DNA of 64,000 nt from Sporosarcina sp. P13 (GCF_002743055.1 NZ_PDYM01000010.1:1-64000); one strand, 5' to 3'; positions 51,601-62,661 are shown, counted from the first letter of the stretch. Made by a program: numbers and translations. The notes: generated by a model not told the origin, from the sequence alone.

Positions 51601-52260
51601 ATGAAGAAGGAATTTGTGGTCATCGGATTAGGTCGATTCGGCGGCAGTATTGTTAAAGAATTAATTGAATTGGAAGCAGATGTCATGGCAATTGATAAAT
51701 CACAGGAACGCGTAGAGGAGTTTGCAAATATTGCAACACAAGCCGTGGCGGTCGATACGACAGATGAAGCGGCACTACGCTCTTTAGGTATCCGGAACTT
51801 TGAACATGTCGTGATTGCGATTGGTGAAAATATTCAAGCTAGTATTCTAACGACACTTATTCTGAAAGAAATTGGGGTAGAACGAATCACTGTTAAAGCT
51901 CAAAATGATTACCACGAAAAAGTATTGCGTAAGATAGGAGCCGACCAAGTAGTCCATCCGGAACGGGATATGGGGAAGCGGATTGCGAATAATCTGGTTT
52001 CTAATAATATTTTGGATTACTTGGAGCTTTCCGATGAATATTCAATCGTGGAAATTCAAGCGAATAATCATATCGCGGGATCTTCGCTGATTGATTTAGA
52101 TATTCGTGCAAAATTTGGCGTCAATATCGTGGCTATTAAAAGAGGTTCACACATACTTGTTTCACCACAAGCAATCGAGCAGATTGAAGTAAATGATATA
52201 TTGATTGTCATCGGTTCTGATTTAGATATCCATCGTTTTGAACGGAAGGCATTACATTAA
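51601..52260 (+). CDS. ktrC: KtrC, RCK gating subunit of K+ uptake
   Basis: 219-residue cytosolic ring subunit: Rossmann RCK-N with GLGRFGGSIVKEL and the acidic end AIDKSQERVEEF (NAD/ATP site), then RCK-C (about 140-219), which in B. subtilis KtrC binds c-di-AMP and closes the channel. ATG 51601 is 7 nt from GAGGGGT. Neighbour of rnjA as in B. subtilis ykqB. Partner membrane subunit is likely the gene at 36816. Confidence 0.92.
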   Translation: MKKEFVVIGLGRFGGSIVKELIELEADVMAIDKSQERVEEFANIATQAVAVDTTDEAALRSLGIRNFEHVVIAIGENIQASILTTLILKEIGVERITVKAQNDYHEKVLRKIGADQVVHPERDMGKRIANNLVSNNILDYLELSDEYSIVEIQANNHIAGSSLIDLDIRAKFGVNIVAIKRGSHILVSPQAIEQIEVNDILIVIGSDLDIHRFERKALH

Positions 52261-52304
52261 AAAAACTGTAGGATAACTCTTTGGAGTTATCCTACAGTTT
52301 TTTT
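52260..52304. terminator. Bidirectional terminator between ktrC and rnjA
   Basis: Perfect stem AAAAAACTGTAGGATAACTC with its complement around loop TTTG. Confidence 0.9.
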
Positions 52305-52311
52305 GTATTAT

Positions 52312-53979
52312 TTATAGTTCCATGATTACAGGAAGAATCATTGGCTTACGCTTTGTTTTCTCGTATAGGTAAGGAACGAGTGTATCGATGATGTCGCTCT
52401 TTAAATTGTTTACAGAATCAGGTTTTGCAGCTAATTTACGTTGCAAAGTTTTAGAAAGCATATATTGCGCTTCGTTGATCATTGCACCGGATTCACGCAT
52501 ATAAACGAATCCTCGTGAAATTAAATCTGGACCTGAAACTAATCGATTCTTTTTCGTATCAATCGTCGCAACAACGATGACTAAGCCATCTTCAGATAAA
52601 ATTCGGCGATCACGTAAAACTACGTTACCGATATCACCAATACCACTACCATCGATATAGACGTCTCCTGAAGGCACTCTTCCAGCTAATCTAGCTGTAT
52701 CGTTAGTTAGTGCCAGTACTTCACCGTTAGACATGATAAAGATGTTCTCGCGCTCCACATCGCAGTCTACAGCTAACTGTGAGTGCATGTCCATCATGCG
52801 ATATTCACCGTGGATTGGCATAAAGTACTTTGGTTTGATTAGGCGAAGCATTAGCTTTTGCTCTTCTTGTGAACCGTGACCGGATGTATGGATATTATTC
52901 AATGGACCATGAATAACTTCAGCACCTGCACGGAACAACGAGTTGATTGTTTTATTGACGCTTAATGTATTACCTGGAATTGGAGAAGACGAGAAGATGA
53001 CTGTGTCACCTGGTTGAATTTGAACTTGTCTGTGCGTACCGTTTGCGATACGTGACAATGCAGCCATTGGTTCGCCCTGACTTCCTGTACATAAAATCAT
53101 TACTTTATTTGCGGGTAGGCGATTTAATGATTGGGAATCAACGAATAATTCTTTTGGTGCATCGATATAACCGAGTTCTCGTCCAATCGTAATTGCATTA
53201 TCCATACTGCGCCCGAAGATTGCAATTTTTCGGTCGAAGTTTTGTGCTGCTTCAATTACTTGTTGTAAACGGTGTATATTTGAAGCGAATGTAGCGAAAA
53301 TAATTCGACCATCTACCGTGCGGAAAATGTCATTCAAACTTTCGCCAACTTTTCTTTCCGACATTGTAAAGTTTGGTACCTCAGCATTCGTACTATCTGA
53401 TAACAGACATAAGACGCCATCGCTACCGATTTTCGCCATCTTATGCAAGTTAGCTGGTTCACCGACAGGGGTAAAGTCAAATTTGAAATCTCCCGTATGC
53501 ACGATATTACCTGATGGAGTCTTGACGACAACGCCATATGCATCAGGAATACTGTGTGTTGTTCTGAAGAATGATACCGCTGTTTTACGGAACTTAATGT
53601 AATCATCTTCTTCAATTTCATGGAGTTTCGTTGTACGTAATAAGCCGTGCTCTTCCAACTTGTTACGTAGTAAACCGATCGCCAATTTACCACCGTAGAC
53701 AGGAATATTTACTTTACGCAATAAATACGGAATCCCACCAATATGGTCTTCGTGACCGTGTGTAATGAAAAGTCCTTTGATTTTGTCGATATTGCGTTCC
53801 AGATATGTGTAATCAGGAATTACATAATCAATGCCTAATAAATCATCTTCTGGAAACTTAATCCCAGCATCGATAATGATGATTTCATCTTGGAACTGTA
53901 CACAATACGTATTTTTACCGATTTCACCTAGTCCGCCTAGGGCAAAAACGGCAGTTTCGTTATTCTTAATAGATTTCAT
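52312..53979 (-). CDS. rnjA: Ribonuclease J1
   Basis: Endo- and 5'-exoribonuclease of the metallo-beta-lactamase/beta-CASP family, central to mRNA turnover. Zinc motif H74-G-H76-E-D78-H79, later GDFKFD, the beta-CASP segment and HGEYRMM. 555 residues, full length. ATG 53979. Its start is 3 bp from the end of rpoY, so they are co-transcribed, as in B. subtilis. Confidence 0.95.
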   Translation of the reverse strand: MKSIKNNETAVFALGGLGEIGKNTYCVQFQDEIIIIDAGIKFPEDDLLGIDYVIPDYTYLERNIDKIKGLFITHGHEDHIGGIPYLLRKVNIPVYGGKLAIGLLRNKLEEHGLLRTTKLHEIEEDDYIKFRKTAVSFFRTTHSIPDAYGVVVKTPSGNIVHTGDFKFDFTPVGEPANLHKMAKIGSDGVLCLLSDSTNAEVPNFTMSERKVGESLNDIFRTVDGRIIFATFASNIHRLQQVIEAAQNFDRKIAIFGRSMDNAITIGRELGYIDAPKELFVDSQSLNRLPANKVMILCTGSQGEPMAALSRIANGTHRQVQIQPGDTVIFSSSPIPGNTLSVNKTINSLFRAGAEVIHGPLNNIHTSGHGSQEEQKLMLRLIKPKYFMPIHGEYRMMDMHSQLAVDCDVERENIFIMSNGEVLALTNDTARLAGRVPSGDVYIDGSGIGDIGNVVLRDRRILSEDGLVIVVATIDTKKNRLVSGPDLISRGFVYMRESGAMINEAQYMLSKTLQRKLAAKPDSVNNLKSDIIDTLVPYLYEKTKRKPMILPVIMEL

Positions 53980-53982
53980 TTA

Positions 53983-54192
53983 TTAAACCTGCTCAACCTG
54001 GAAATGCGGAGAAGCTTGCTCGTACTCTAAATGCTCGCCTTCCAGCTTCTGAATGTATTCAATCATGATTTGACGGTCGTGCAACTGATCACGAACTGCC
54101 TTTTCTGTTTCAGCTTCTACATATAAGCTAAGTGTGTTCTCGCGGACTGGAACTTGATGGGCGTTTTCATGGTAATAAACTTTATAGATCAT
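53983..54192 (-). CDS. rpoY: RNA polymerase epsilon subunit RpoY (YkzG)
   Basis: 69-residue accessory RNA polymerase subunit of Firmicutes (MIYKVYYHENAHQVPVRENT, LEYEQASPHFQVEQV). ATG 54192 is 7 nt from AAGGAG; upstream codons to 54258 lack a start signal. Always adjoins rnjA in Bacillales. Confidence 0.93.
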   Translation of the reverse strand: MIYKVYYHENAHQVPVRENTLSLYVEAETEKAVRDQLHDRQIMIEYIQKLEGEHLEYEQASPHFQVEQV

Positions 54193-54265
54193 TATGAACT
54201 CTCCTTTTTTATGTTCGATACGTTCGTTAGTAAACATATTCTCCATAATAGCATGCAATTTCTTT

Positions 54266-54300
54266 AAAATAAAGAAAAGCCCACCAATTTCTTGGCGGGC
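54266..54300 (-). terminator. Terminator of the 23-codon gene
   Basis: Minus-strand GCCCGCCAA (54300-54292) pairs with TTGGTGGGC (54287-54279) over loop GAAA, then TTTTCTTTATTTT. Confidence 0.85.
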
Positions 54301-54308
54301 GTAAAAGT

Positions 54309-54380
54309 CTAGGCAATTGTCTTTTTACCGAGCAAGCCATTGAGTCGTCTAAGTAGTTTACGTTTAAGACGTTTATACAT
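54309..54380 (-). CDS. Candidate 23-residue highly basic peptide gene
   Basis: A complete micro-gene on the minus strand: near-consensus promoter (54431-54403), AAGGAG (54396-54391), 10-nt spacing, ATG 54380, 23 sense codons and TAG, then a strong terminator (54300-54266). The peptide starts MYKRLKRKLLRRLNGLL and ends GKKTIA, with ten Lys/Arg residues and an amphipathic-helix pattern. Could be a membrane-active or nucleic-acid-binding peptide; it may also be a small RNA carrying a short frame. No family recognised. Confidence 0.6.
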   Translation of the reverse strand: MYKRLKRKLLRRLNGLLGKKTIA

Positions 54381-54402
54381 GGCATCATCACTCCTTGACA
54401 AG

Positions 54403-54431
54403 ACTATAACATATTTTTGATCCTCTGTCAA
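54403..54431 (-). promoter_or_regulatory. Near-consensus sigma-A promoter of the 23-codon gene
   Basis: TTGACA (54431-54426), 17-bp spacer, TATAGT (54408-54403). The start would fall about 54396, at the ribosome site itself, leaving an extremely short leader. Confidence 0.75.
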
Positions 54432-54442
54432 GTGTAATTACT

Positions 54443-55000
54443 TTACTCTCTGTCGAATGGTAGGGCTCCAGGAATGTCTTTATATGGAGAATTTTCATCG
54501 ATATGATCAAAAAACATAATACCGTTCAAGTGATCCAATTCGTGTTGAAATGCTATGGCTGCCAAACCTTTTAAGCGCATTTTCATTGCATTGCCTTCTT
54601 TGTCGAACGCTTTGATAGTGATTCTCGCGTAGCGTGGTACATAACCTGGAACTTCTCGGTCAACTGACAAACAGCCTTCCCCAGTTGAAATATACGTCTT
54701 TTCAACAGAATGGCTGACAATTTTAGGGTTGATGGCGATGAAGTTTTCTAAAGGTTTATCATCGTCTGGTATATGCAGTGCGAATATTCTTTTCGATGCA
54801 TTAACTTGTGGCGCCGCTAGTCCGATGCCAGAGCGTAAACCGTATTTCTCGCAAAGTTTGTCATCCTGACTGTTCACTATATATTCTAGTAGGTCATCAC
54901 ATAATTGGCGATCTTCAGTACTTAGCGGAAAGCTCACCTCTTTTGCTTTGATGCGCAATGTCGGGTGACCCTCGCGAATAATATCATTCATTAAAATCAT
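54443..55000 (-). CDS. def: Peptide deformylase (DefB/YkrB type)
   Basis: Removes the N-formyl group from new proteins. Three metal/active-site motifs: GIGLAAPQV, EGCLSVDREVPGYV and QHELDHLNG. 185 residues, the longer Gram-positive type 2 form. ATG 55000 (MILMNDIIREGHPTLR) follows GAGGGG by 10 nt. Adjacent to ykyA and rnjA as in B. subtilis. Confidence 0.95.
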   Translation of the reverse strand: MILMNDIIREGHPTLRIKAKEVSFPLSTEDRQLCDDLLEYIVNSQDDKLCEKYGLRSGIGLAAPQVNASKRIFALHIPDDDKPLENFIAINPKIVSHSVEKTYISTGEGCLSVDREVPGYVPRYARITIKAFDKEGNAMKMRLKGLAAIAFQHELDHLNGIMFFDHIDENSPYKDIPGALPFDRE

Positions 55001-55178
55001 TTATACTCTTCCCCTCATATATGATTGTTACTATATCGTTCTAATTAAAACATAGTTGAAGTGCCTATCGTTTAGTACAGCATGTATACACTTAGTACAT
55101 TTAACTTATCCTATATAGTATAAACGAATAGGGAACATGGTGAAAGAGAAATGTATGCAATTCATTAGGAGGTTCACG

Positions 55179-55814
55179 ATGAAGAAAATCCTTTTAGTAT
55201 TAACGATAGCCTTTCTATTAAATGCTTGTTCCAAGGACTCCTCGCTAGAACGGCAACTCACAGACATATTAATAATTATGAATGAAAAAGAGAAGCGGGG
55301 GACAGGTTATGTTAGGAAGTTGAATGAGCATGAACGAAAAGAACAACAATTATTTACTGACACTATGGAGATGACACAGCAAAGATATTCCGAAGTTGAA
55401 AAGTTAGTGGCTGCATTAAAAAAATCAGCAAATGAGCGAATGGTCATTATTGAGAAAGAACAACAGGTGCTACATGATGCGCGAATGGAACTAGACTATT
55501 TAAATGAGCAAATGAATGGTTTTGACGATGAAGGTATTAATAAGATAAAAAAACTTTTAAGCGCATTATATAATCGATACGATACACATGATCGGTTTGT
55601 ATTGAATTATAAAAAACTAATCTATGAACAAACTAAATTGTATACGCAGTTGGAAGATCGCTCGGTTCGTGCGAATGTATTAGATGAACAAGTAAACGAA
55701 ATAAATCGATTAACTTCTACTATTGAAGAAGACATCCACGAATTCAACGAAGCCACTACTGAAGTCAATCGATTAAAGTCACGCGCGTTAGCAAGTTTAG
55801 AAAAGATGAAATAA
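55179..55814 (+). CDS. ykyA: YkyA-family putative cell-wall-binding lipoprotein
   Basis: 211 residues with lipobox LLNAC and a mature part that is almost entirely coiled coil (heptad-rich Glu/Lys/Leu). ATG 55179 follows TAGGAGG; 14 upstream codons are ignored. Family annotated as putative cell-wall binding, exact role unknown. Located before pdhA as in B. subtilis. Confidence 0.85.
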   Translation: MKKILLVLTIAFLLNACSKDSSLERQLTDILIIMNEKEKRGTGYVRKLNEHERKEQQLFTDTMEMTQQRYSEVEKLVAALKKSANERMVIIEKEQQVLHDARMELDYLNEQMNGFDDEGINKIKKLLSALYNRYDTHDRFVLNYKKLIYEQTKLYTQLEDRSVRANVLDEQVNEINRLTSTIEEDIHEFNEATTEVNRLKSRALASLEKMK

Positions 55815-55938
55815 GGAAAGAGAGAATTGAGAAGACAAACTTCTGTGCAATTTTGTGGGGCGCAATATGGAAATGAAAAACAGTGAAATTGATAATGAAA
55901 CACCACATCTGTACCAACACAGAAGCGGTGTTGTGTTA

Positions 55939-55965
55939 ATACAGTTTATTTGTAATAAACTGTAT
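55939..55965. repeat. Perfect 12-bp inverted repeat upstream of pdhA
   Basis: ATACAGTTTATT (55939-55950), spacer TGT, AATAAACTGTAT (55954-55965). No T-run follows, so it is a poor terminator; position 30 bp upstream of the pdh promoter fits an operator. Confidence 0.6.
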
Positions 55966-55994
55966 ATTGTTAAAAAACTCTTTAAATACAATGG

Positions 55995-56023
55995 TTGACC
56001 AACCGCTCAGTTTTGAGTATACT
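55995..56023 (+). promoter_or_regulatory. Sigma-A promoter of the pdh operon
   Basis: TTGACC (55995-56000), 17-bp spacer, TATACT (56018-56023), about 70 bp upstream of the pdhA start. A second TATAAT lies at 56066-56071 without a clear -35. Confidence 0.7.
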
Positions 56024-56092
56024 AAAAAATATAATCAGTTGTATTCATTTTGTTCGAAAAAAAGTATAATACAGATATGAAGGAGAGATTGA

Positions 56093-57211
<1,119 letters not shown>

Positions 57212-57214
57212 CCC

Positions 57215-58192
57215 ATGGCACAATTGACAATGATTCAAGCGATTACAGAAGCGCTTCGTACGGAACTAAAAGCAGATGAAAACGTATTGCTGTTTGGAGA
57301 AGACGTAGGTGCAAACGGAGGTGTCTTCCGTGCAACGGAAGGCCTTCATAAAGAGTTTGGTGAAGAGCGTGTGTTTGATACACCTCTTGCGGAGTCTGGA
57401 ATTGGCGGACTTGCAATTGGTCTAGCGCTTACTGGCTTCCGTCCGGTTATGGAAATTCAATTCTTCGGCTTTTTATTTGAAGTAATGGATTCCGTAAGTG
57501 GCCAAATGGCACGTATGAGCTTTAGAACAGGTGGACGTTTCAATGCACCGATTACAATTCGTGCGCCGTTTGGTGGCGGTGTAGCTACTCCGGAAATGCA
57601 CGCTGATAGTTTAGAAGGGCTAGTAGCGGCACAACCTGGTTTAACAGTTGTTATACCATCAACTCCTTATGACGCAAAAGGTCTATTGATTTCAGCGATT
57701 AAAGATGAGAATCCAGTGATTTTCTTAGAGCATATGAAATTATATCGTTCATTCAGACAAGAAGTACCTGAAGAAGAATATACGATTCCATTAGGTAAAG
57801 CGGATGTGAAACGTGAAGGTACAGACTTGACGATTATTGCATACGGTGCAATGGTTCAGGAAAGTCTAAAAGCTGCTGAAACGCTAGAAAAAGAGGGATA
57901 TTCTGTAGAAGTAGTAGACTTGCGCACGATTCAACCACTTGATATTGAAACGATTATTCAATCGGTAGAAAAAACGAATCGCGTAATTGTTGTTCAAGAA
58001 GCGCAACGTCAAGCAGGAATTGCTGCGAATGTTGTAGCGGAAATTTCAGAACGTGCGATTTTAAGTTTAGAAGCACCAGTGATGCGTGTTACAGCACCAG
58101 ATACGATCTATCCGTTTGCAGCCGGTGAAAACACGTGGCTTCCAAATGCAAAAGATATTGTAGCGAAAGCAAAAGAAGTACTAACATTTTAA
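57215..58192 (+). CDS. pdhB: Pyruvate dehydrogenase E1 beta
   Basis: Transketolase-like beta subunit completing the E1 site: [22 protein letters not shown] at the start, [14 protein letters not shown], and C-terminal transketolase_C with [15 protein letters not shown]. 325 residues. ATG 57215 lies 13 nt after AAAGGAG within the end of pdhA. Confidence 0.97.
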   Translation: MAQLTMIQAITEALRTELKADENVLLFGEDVGANGGVFRATEGLHKEFGEERVFDTPLAESGIGGLAIGLALTGFRPVMEIQFFGFLFEVMDSVSGQMARMSFRTGGRFNAPITIRAPFGGGVATPEMHADSLEGLVAAQPGLTVVIPSTPYDAKGLLISAIKDENPVIFLEHMKLYRSFRQEVPEEEYTIPLGKADVKREGTDLTIIAYGAMVQESLKAAETLEKEGYSVEVVDLRTIQPLDIETIIQSVEKTNRVIVVQEAQRQAGIAANVVAEISERAILSLEAPVMRVTAPDTIYPFAAGENTWLPNAKDIVAKAKEVLTF

Positions 58193-58222
58193 CTGTTAGA
58201 CAATCCAGAAAGGGTGAATTAC

Positions 58223-59578
58223 GTGACCTATGAATTTCGTTTGCCAGACATTGGAGAAGGTATACATGAAGGAGAAATCGTTAAGTGGTTCGTGAAACCA
58301 GGCGATACTATCCAGGAAGATGATACATTACTAGAAGTACAAAATGATAAAGCGGTAGTAGAAATACCATCACCAGTTTCGGGTACAGTAGAAGAAATCT
58401 ACGTTACAGAAGGTACAGTAGCTGTTGTAGGGGATAAATTAGTACGTTTTGATGCGCCGGATCATGATATACCTGATCATCATGATGATCACCACCAGGA
58501 AGATACGGCATCAGAAAAAGCGAGTGCTGAGAAATCGCATGAGCAAGTGGAGAAGGCGCTTGGTGGAACAGAAGCGAAGAAATCAGCTGAAAATCAACCT
58601 GAACAAACGCAACAACCAAAAACATCTGAATCTACGGATGAACACCGCCGTGTAATTGCCATGCCATCTGTTCGTAAATATGCAAGAGAGCAAGACGTGG
58701 TTATTGCAGAAGTTGCGGGTAGTGGGAAAAATGGTCGCGTGTTAAAAGAAGATGTGGATACCTTTAAAGCGGGTGGTCAACAACAGGCTAGTGCTGAAGT
58801 TGTTGAAACTACGCAGGATACACAAGGCGAGTCGGTATCGGTTGCAGAAAAACAACAGCCGGTCTTTGAAGGTGAATTCCCGGAAACACGTGAAAAAATG
58901 TCTCCTATTCGTAAGGCAATCTCAAAAGCTATGTCGAATTCTAAGCACACTGCAGCTCATGTTACGTTGCTTGATGAAGTGGATGTCACAGCACTTGTTG
59001 CTCATCGTAAAGAATTCAAAGAGATTGCAGCGAAGAAAGACATTAAACTTACGTATTTACCGTATGTCGTGAAAGCATTAGTAGCGACATTGCGTGAGTT
59101 CCCACAACTAAATACAACACTAGACGATGCAACTGAAGAATTAATTCAGAAACATTATTATAATATTGGAATCGCAGCGGATACTGATCGTGGCTTAATG
59201 GTCCCTGTCGTTAAAAATGCAGATCGTAAATCGATGTTCGCCATTTCTACTGAAGTAAATGAACTTGCGGAAAAAGCACGTTCTGGTAAGTTGCAAGCTT
59301 CTGAAATGAAAGGTGGATCTTGTACGATTACGAATATTGGTTCAGCAGGCGGCCAATGGTTTACACCGATTATTAACCATCCTGAAGTAGCTATTTTAGG
59401 TGTCGGTAGAATTTCTGAGAAACCTGTAGTAAAAAATGGTGAAATTATAGTGGCACCTATGTTAGCATTGTCTTTAGTGTTCGATCACCGAGTAATTGAT
59501 GGCGTAACGGGACAATTAGCGTTAAACTATCTTAAGGAATTACTAGGGAACCCATCACTTTTATTAATGGAGGCGTAA
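58223..59578 (+). CDS. pdhC: Pyruvate dehydrogenase E2 (dihydrolipoyl acetyltransferase)
   Basis: Core of the complex. One lipoyl domain (1-80, lipoylated Lys43 in [13 protein letters not shown]), a His/Asp- then Gln/Glu-rich linker, the E1/E3-binding domain (about 148-185, [13 protein letters not shown]) and the catalytic domain ending [18 protein letters not shown] with the active-site His/Asp. GTG 58223 is about 8 nt from AAAGGG; GTG 58214 overlaps the ribosome site. Linker [14 protein letters not shown] is unusually His-rich. Confidence 0.96.
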   Translation: MTYEFRLPDIGEGIHEGEIVKWFVKPGDTIQEDDTLLEVQNDKAVVEIPSPVSGTVEEIYVTEGTVAVVGDKLVRFDAPDHDIPDHHDDHHQEDTASEKASAEKSHEQVEKALGGTEAKKSAENQPEQTQQPKTSESTDEHRRVIAMPSVRKYAREQDVVIAEVAGSGKNGRVLKEDVDTFKAGGQQQASAEVVETTQDTQGESVSVAEKQQPVFEGEFPETREKMSPIRKAISKAMSNSKHTAAHVTLLDEVDVTALVAHRKEFKEIAAKKDIKLTYLPYVVKALVATLREFPQLNTTLDDATEELIQKHYYNIGIAADTDRGLMVPVVKNADRKSMFAISTEVNELAEKARSGKLQASEMKGGSCTITNIGSAGGQWFTPIINHPEVAILGVGRISEKPVVKNGEIIVAPMLALSLVFDHRVIDGVTGQLALNYLKELLGNPSLLLMEA

Positions 59579-59583
59579 AGCAC

Positions 59584-60996
59584 ATGGTAGTAGGAGATTT
59601 TCCAATTGAAGTTGATACACTCGTAGTAGGTTCAGGCCCAGGAGGATATGTCGCAGCAATTCGCGCAGCGCAGCTTGGACAAAAAGTAACACTCGTAGAA
59701 AAAGAGACAATCGGTGGCGTTTGTTTAAACGTTGGATGTATCCCGTCTAAAGCGATGATTTCTGTTGGTCACCGTTTTGTGGCAGCACAAAATTCTGATT
59801 CTATGGGAATTACAGCTGAATCTGTAAAACTAGACTTTGCTAAAGCTCAGAAATTTAAAAATGGTGTAGTGTCTAAATTAACAGGTGGCGTTGAAGGTCT
59901 GTTAAAAGGCAATAAAGTAGAAACTGTTATGGGTGAAGCATACTTCGTTGATGCAAATACAGTACGAGTAATGACTGATAAATCAGCACAAACGTATAAA
60001 TTCAATAACGTCATCATTGCAACAGGTGCACGTCCAGTTGAAATTCCAACGTTCAAATTTACTGACCGTGTGATTAGTTCAACGGGTGCTTTGAACTTGA
60101 AAGAATTGCCTAAGAAGCTTGTTGTTATCGGTGGTGGATATATCGGAACGGAATTAGGTTCAGCTTATGCAAACCTAGGATCAGAAGTAACGATTATTGA
60201 AGGTGCAGATGATATCCTCGCAGGTTTCGAAAAACAAATGACACAAATCGTGAAAAAAGGTCTGAAGAAAAAAGGCGTTGAAATCGTAGTAAAAGCATCT
60301 GCAAAAGGTGTTGAAGAAACAAAAGATGGCGTTGTTGTTACATATGAAGCTAAAGGTGAAGAAGTAAAAGTAGAGGCTGATTATGTATTGGTAACAGTTG
60401 GTCGTCGTCCAAACACAGATGAAATTGGTTTGGAAGGTCTTGGCTTGAATATGACTGATCGAGGTTTGATCGAAGTAGACAAGCAATGCCGTACGAACTT
60501 ACCGAATATTTATGCAATCGGTGATATCGTTGCGGGACCACAGCTTGCGCATAAAGCATCATATGAAGCTAAAGTTGCAGCTGAAGCTATTTCAGGTGAA
60601 AAGTCTGAAGTAGATTACTTAGCAATTCCAGCAGTCTGCTTTACAGATCCAGAACTTGCAACAGTCGGCTTGAATGAACAACAAGCAAAAGACGAAGGTT
60701 ATGATGTAGTGACTGGTAAATTCCCGTTTGCTGCAAATGGCCGTGCAATTTCATTGGATGCAACAGAAGGCTTCGTGAAGCTTGTTGCGCGTAAAGAAGA
60801 TGGTTTGCTTCTAGGGGCTCAAATCGTTGGTGAAAACGCTTCTGATATGATCGCTGAATTAGGATTAGCTATTGAAGCAGGCATGACGCTTGAAGACGTT
60901 TCAATGACAATTCATGCGCATCCTACACTTGGTGAGATTTCCATGGAAGCGGCAGAAGTTGCTCTTGGTAAGCCAATCCACATGATGACGAAATAA
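59584..60996 (+). CDS. pdhD: Dihydrolipoyl dehydrogenase (E3)
   Basis: FAD-dependent reoxidation of lipoyl groups. FAD motif [15 protein letters not shown], redox pair Cys47/Cys52 in [17 protein letters not shown] motif [10 protein letters not shown] and C-terminal HAHPTLGE active-site His. 470 residues. ATG 59584, 5 bp after pdhC. Terminator follows at 61009. Confidence 0.97.
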   Translation: MVVGDFPIEVDTLVVGSGPGGYVAAIRAAQLGQKVTLVEKETIGGVCLNVGCIPSKAMISVGHRFVAAQNSDSMGITAESVKLDFAKAQKFKNGVVSKLTGGVEGLLKGNKVETVMGEAYFVDANTVRVMTDKSAQTYKFNNVIIATGARPVEIPTFKFTDRVISSTGALNLKELPKKLVVIGGGYIGTELGSAYANLGSEVTIIEGADDILAGFEKQMTQIVKKGLKKKGVEIVVKASAKGVEETKDGVVVTYEAKGEEVKVEADYVLVTVGRRPNTDEIGLEGLGLNMTDRGLIEVDKQCRTNLPNIYAIGDIVAGPQLAHKASYEAKVAAEAISGEKSEVDYLAIPAVCFTDPELATVGLNEQQAKDEGYDVVTGKFPFAANGRAISLDATEGFVKLVARKEDGLLLGAQIVGENASDMIAELGLAIEAGMTLEDVSMTIHAHPTLGEISMEAAEVALGKPIHMMTK

Positions 60997-61008
60997 TACA
61001 GCTACAAT

Positions 61009-61045
61009 ACAACCCATGGGAATTCTCTTCTCATGGGTTGTTTTT
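61009..61045 (+). terminator. Terminator of the pdh operon
   Basis: ACAACCCATG pairs with CATGGGTTGT, then TTTT. Confidence 0.85.
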
Positions 61046-61068
61046 ACATTATGAAAAGGGGAGAGAAA

Positions 61069-62031
61069 ATGAACTGGAATACGAGAGTGACAGAGTTGTT
61101 TGGAATTGATTATCCAATAGTGCAGGGGGGACTAGCTTATTTGGCGTACGCAGATTTAGCTGCTGCTGTTTCAGAAGCGGGTGGACTTGGACAAATCACA
61201 GCAATGAGTTTATCTTCACCAGATGCGTTAAAGCAGGAAATTTACAAAGTGCGAAAGAAAACATCTAAGCCGTTTGGTGTCAATTTTGCTATAGGCAATC
61301 ATGGCCGCTCTTTTGAAGCAATGGTAGAAGCTGCTTTGGAAGAAGACGTGAAGATTATTTCTGTTACAGGGGGAAATCCAACACCGTTATTTGAAATGCT
61401 AAAAGGGACGGACGTAAAGAAGTTAGTACTTGTAGCCGCTACAAGACAAGCACAAAAAGCGGAAGAGATTGGTGCTGATGCAGTGATTGCTGTCGGTCAG
61501 GAAGGTGGAGGACATTTAGGTCGCGATGATATCGGGACGATGGTATTGATCCCGCGTATAGTAGACTCTGTTAGTATTCCAGTCATTGGTTCTGGTGGAA
61601 TAGGAGATGGTCGTGGCTGGATGGCTGCACATGCGCTAGGTGCTGAAGGAATAGAGATGGGTACACGTTTTATCGCAACGAAAGAATGTGTAGATGCTTC
61701 TCCAGCATATATTCAATCATTACTAGCAAGTAGTGAGCAAGATACGACAGTCATTAAAAGAACTATAGGAGCACCTGCACGAGCGCTGACGAATGATTGG
61801 ACAGCTCAGATCTTAGAGAAGGAAGCGGAAGGCGTAGGTTATGAAGGTTTGAAATCGTATATCAGTGGAGATGCTAATCGTAAATTCATCCATGAAGGTG
61901 CTATGGGTGAGGGTTACGGTTGGGGTGGTCAAGTAGTTGGAATGATAGATGATGTTCCGAGTGTAGCAGAATTATTTGCAAGAATGAAAAACGAAGCAGA
62001 AGCCATAAGAGGGAAATGGAATGTGAAATAA
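61069..62031 (+). CDS. Nitronate monooxygenase-like FMN enzyme
   Basis: 320-residue TIM-barrel flavoprotein of the NMO/FabK family. FMN-binding blocks PIVQGGLAYLAYADLAAAV, GQEGGGHLGRDD and PVIGSGGIGDGRGWMAAHALGAEGIEMGTRF. FabK-type enoyl reductases share this fold, so nitronate oxidation versus enoyl reduction cannot be decided by eye. ATG 61069 follows GGGGAGAG. Upstream of yktA with 12 bp between. Confidence 0.87.
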   Translation: MNWNTRVTELFGIDYPIVQGGLAYLAYADLAAAVSEAGGLGQITAMSLSSPDALKQEIYKVRKKTSKPFGVNFAIGNHGRSFEAMVEAALEEDVKIISVTGGNPTPLFEMLKGTDVKKLVLVAATRQAQKAEEIGADAVIAVGQEGGGHLGRDDIGTMVLIPRIVDSVSIPVIGSGGIGDGRGWMAAHALGAEGIEMGTRFIATKECVDASPAYIQSLLASSEQDTTVIKRTIGAPARALTNDWTAQILEKEAEGVGYEGLKSYISGDANRKFIHEGAMGEGYGWGGQVVGMIDDVPSVAELFARMKNEAEAIRGKWNVK

Positions 62032-62043
62032 GGAGGAAAGAAT

Positions 62044-62322
62044 ATGTCAGGTTACCAATATCCTTTGCGTGCAGATTGGTCCACAGAGGAGGTTGTCGCG
62101 GTAGTCGACTTTTTTACAAAGGTAGAGCAAGCATATGAGTCTTCTGTCGAACGAGAAGAGTTCATGAAGCATTATCGCGCGTTTAAACAAGTTGTCCCAT
62201 CCATGGCTGAGGAAAAGACGTTGTGTAAAGAGTTTGAAGAAAGTAGCGGATATGTCGCGTTTCGTGTTGTTAAACTAGCAAAAGAAAGTGCTGCGGGCGA
62301 CCAATTGAAGGTAAAACAATAA
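62044..62322 (+). CDS. yktA: UPF0223 family protein (YktA-like)
   Basis: 92-residue helical protein of a Firmicute family without known function (SGYQYPLRADWSTEEVVAVVDFF, FKQVVPSMAEEKTLCKEFEE). ATG 62044 follows AAGGAGGAAAG. Same place relative to pdhD as in B. subtilis. Confidence 0.92.
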   Translation: MSGYQYPLRADWSTEEVVAVVDFFTKVEQAYESSVEREEFMKHYRAFKQVVPSMAEEKTLCKEFEESSGYVAFRVVKLAKESAAGDQLKVKQ

Positions 62323-62352
62323 AAATTCAAGAGCTTTTTTGTTTCTGTGTCA

Positions 62353-62405
62353 GACTGCAGACAAATACCAAAAATTTTGGTGTTTGTACTCAGTCTTTTT
62401 CTTTT
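62353..62405 (+). terminator. Terminator after yktA
   Basis: GACTGCAGACAAATACC pairs with GGTGTTTGTACTCAGTC with an AAAA/TTTT top, then TTTTTCTTTT. Confidence 0.85.
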
Positions 62406-62493
62406 ATACTGAGAGATCCTACAATTTAGTTTCCTTTGCGAGCGGAAGTGGGCTTTAGCAACTTTCTTCAGCCTAGAGCCGGGCAAACGCTCG

Positions 62494-62661
62494 CCGAGAC
62501 CGCGCGTAAATGACACACAACCACGCGAACACTTCCCAAGACCGCGCGTAAACGACACGCAACCGCGCGAACTCTCGCCGAGGCCGCGCGTAAACGACAC
62601 ACAACCGCGCGAACACTTCCTGAGACCGCGCGTAAACGACACACAACCGCGCGAACACTAC
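62494..62661. repeat. Four tandem 42-bp GC-rich repeats, each two 21-bp halves
   Basis: Units at 62494-62535, 62536-62577, 62578-62619 and 62620-62661. Each has two halves starting with ACCGCGCG or GCCGCGCG (one ACCACGCG), so the basic period is 21 bp. GC content is far above the surroundings. A 7-bp inverted repeat, GCGAGCG/CGCTCGC (62438-62444/62488-62494), lies at the left edge. All minus frames stay open because 42 is divisible by three, but there is no ribosome site. 62662-62923 holds only a GAAGGGG/CCCCTTTC inverted repeat without T-run. Confidence 0.9.

Noticed and set aside
54376-54388. Alternative ATG codons (GATGATGCCATG) in other frames upstream of the 23-codon gene
   Set aside because: They open a frame that continues through the terminator hairpin and are less well spaced from AAGGAG.
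62494-62661. CRISPR array
   Set aside because: Units are directly adjacent with no unique spacers and no cas genes are present.
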